The notes below the pieces were generated by a model. That model was not told the origin of the DNA and did not search any database. It was given only the letters and a program-made list of their open reading frames with translations. This document shows positions 63,207 through 64,000 of a stretch of DNA of 64,000 bases, in pieces (the stretch's first letter is position 1; each line of letters begins with the position of its first letter). Position numbers and translations under genes: made by a program. This stretch comes from Gluconobacter frateurii (GTDB lineage Bacteria; Pseudomonadota; Alphaproteobacteria; Acetobacterales; Acetobacteraceae). The DNA lies in contig NZ_BEWN01000003.1 of NCBI RefSeq assembly GCF_002723955.1, positions 62,001 through 126,000 of the forward strand, written 5' to 3'.

Positions 63207-64000
63207 AGTTCTCTGGTCTGACTCTGCTGGTGGCCACATTGAGTTGGTTGCCAGCGCCAACTTTCGCTGCTTCCCTGTCTCCGGAGACAGCAAAGAGAGA
63301 ACTGGGCCATCGTCTCTTCTACGATGCGGATCTGTCTCTGGATGGCAGTATGTCCTGCGCCACATGTCACGAGCAGAGACATGCCTTTTCTGACGGAAAT
63401 TCAACACATCCTGGCGTTACAGATGAGCAGGGCATCCGAAACGTCCCCGCTCTTGCCAATGTTGGGGCATTTCAGAGCCTTACGTGGATAGATCAGCATG
63501 TCACCTCTCTTGAAAAACAGCTTTTCATCCCTTTGAGTGGTCATCATCCGGTTGAGATGGGGATGACTGATATGGCGGAACTCTCCCGGCGTCTCTCAGG
63601 AAATTCCTGTTACCGTGCTCTGTTTGCAATCGCCTTTCCGGACAAATCCAGCGTCATAGATGCTGAACACGTGTCTCAGGCAGTAGCAGCGTTTGAGCGC
63701 ATTCTGGTCTCAGAGAGCGCACTGTGGGACCAGCCCGGGCACAGAGAGACACCTCAGCAACAGCGGGGCGAGGAACTGTTTTTCGGAAGAGCGAAATGCA
63801 GTTCCTGTCATGCGCCTCCTCTGTTCATGGATCAGCACTTTCACGTGCTTTCTGTTAGTCAGAACGGCCCCATAAGAACGCCGTCTCTTCGCAATGTGGA
63901 AGTCACGGCTCCGTATTTGCATGATGGATCTGCACCAACACTGGTTGCGGCCATTCAGGCACACGCGGGTGCAGGCGATTTATCGAAGCTGGAAATAGAA
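63203..64000 (+). CDS. di-heme cytochrome c peroxidase / MauG-type protein (partial at right edge)
   Basis: 266 codons are visible with no stop before the window ends. Start GTG at 63203 overlaps the preceding stop (GTGA). Signal peptide MKFSGLTLLVATLSWLPAP to TFA. Two c-type heme motifs: CATCH near residue 52 and CSSCH near residue 198. They are joined by ELGHRLFYDADLSLDG, RNVPALANVGAFQSLTWIDQ and IRTPSLRNVEVTAPYLHDGS, which are typical of the CcpA/MauG family. It acts in the periplasm, reducing peroxide or carrying out oxidative modification. The genes to the right are not seen. Confidence 0.9.
   Translation, partial: MKFSGLTLLVATLSWLPAPTFAASLSPETAKRELGHRLFYDADLSLDGSMSCATCHEQRHAFSDGNSTHPGVTDEQGIRNVPALANVGAFQSLTWIDQHVTSLEKQLFIPLSGHHPVEMGMTDMAELSRRLSGNSCYRALFAIAFPDKSSVIDAEHVSQAVAAFERILVSESALWDQPGHRETPQQQRGEELFFGRAKCSSCHAPPLFMDQHFHVLSVSQNGPIRTPSLRNVEVTAPYLHDGSAPTLVAAIQAHAGAGDLSKLEIE

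Overview
The window is chromosomal DNA from an acetic acid bacterium (Acetobacteraceae), most likely Gluconobacter or a close relative. This is inferred from the gene content: a complete squalene-hopene (hopanoid) locus, a stand-alone type II NADH dehydrogenase, many exported or lipid-anchored oxidative-type proteins, a TonB-dependent receptor and tightly packed operons with ATGA, TGATG and TAATG overlaps. No phage, insertion sequence, CRISPR array or rRNA operon was seen. Two tRNAs are present, Ser-GGA and Leu-TAG. Species was not tested by any search.

Layout. 0-2.4 kb: end of a Ppx/GppA phosphatase gene, rlmE and a sodium/solute symporter. 2.4-14.3 kb: hopanoid locus. hpnA-hpnB-hpnC and hpnD-hpnE-shc-hpnG lie on the minus strand, and two plus-strand genes (an exported cupin and a Tat-type HisC-like aminotransferase) are wedged between the two blocks. 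hpnL and a prephenate dehydrogenase gene diverge from hpnA. 14.3-19.7 kb: pyk, an SH3 protein, a ThiF/DsrE pair, a DUF2939 gene broken by an in-frame TGA, DUF3126 and a lipoprotein. 19.7-28.8 kb: pdxJ-pdxA, an M20 dipeptidase, a giant two-domain glycosyltransferase with N-terminal repeats, secB, lapA, pyrF and trpF. 28.9-31.3 kb: tRNA-Ser and a three-gene PepSY iron-uptake-type operon, followed by about 0.9 kb of decayed DNA.

32-48.5 kb is the accessory-looking part: an exported serine hydrolase, a chemoreceptor, and then a GntR regulator divergent from a six-gene operon. That operon encodes a TonB-dependent receptor, an AzgA-type purine permease, an exported nucleoside hydrolase, adenine deaminase, an AbgA-type amidohydrolase and a phosphoribosyltransferase. 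An IclR regulator, an SDR, a secreted DNA/RNA nuclease and an MFS transporter follow. Read together, this looks like an outer-membrane-to-cytoplasm purine (nucleoside or nucleoside-conjugate) scavenging system. It is the best candidate in the window for a poorly described system. A twin palindromic operator sits in the gntR/receptor intergenic region, and a perfect 16-bp hairpin sits just inside the permease gene.

48.5-64 kb: ndh, a DUF3313 lipoprotein, a second SDR, DUF2252, purU, sbcD-sbcC, tRNA-Leu, an exported methyltransferase-like protein, a YpfJ-type zinc peptidase, and a small exported protein coupled to a MauG/CcpA-type di-heme peroxidase that runs off the right edge.
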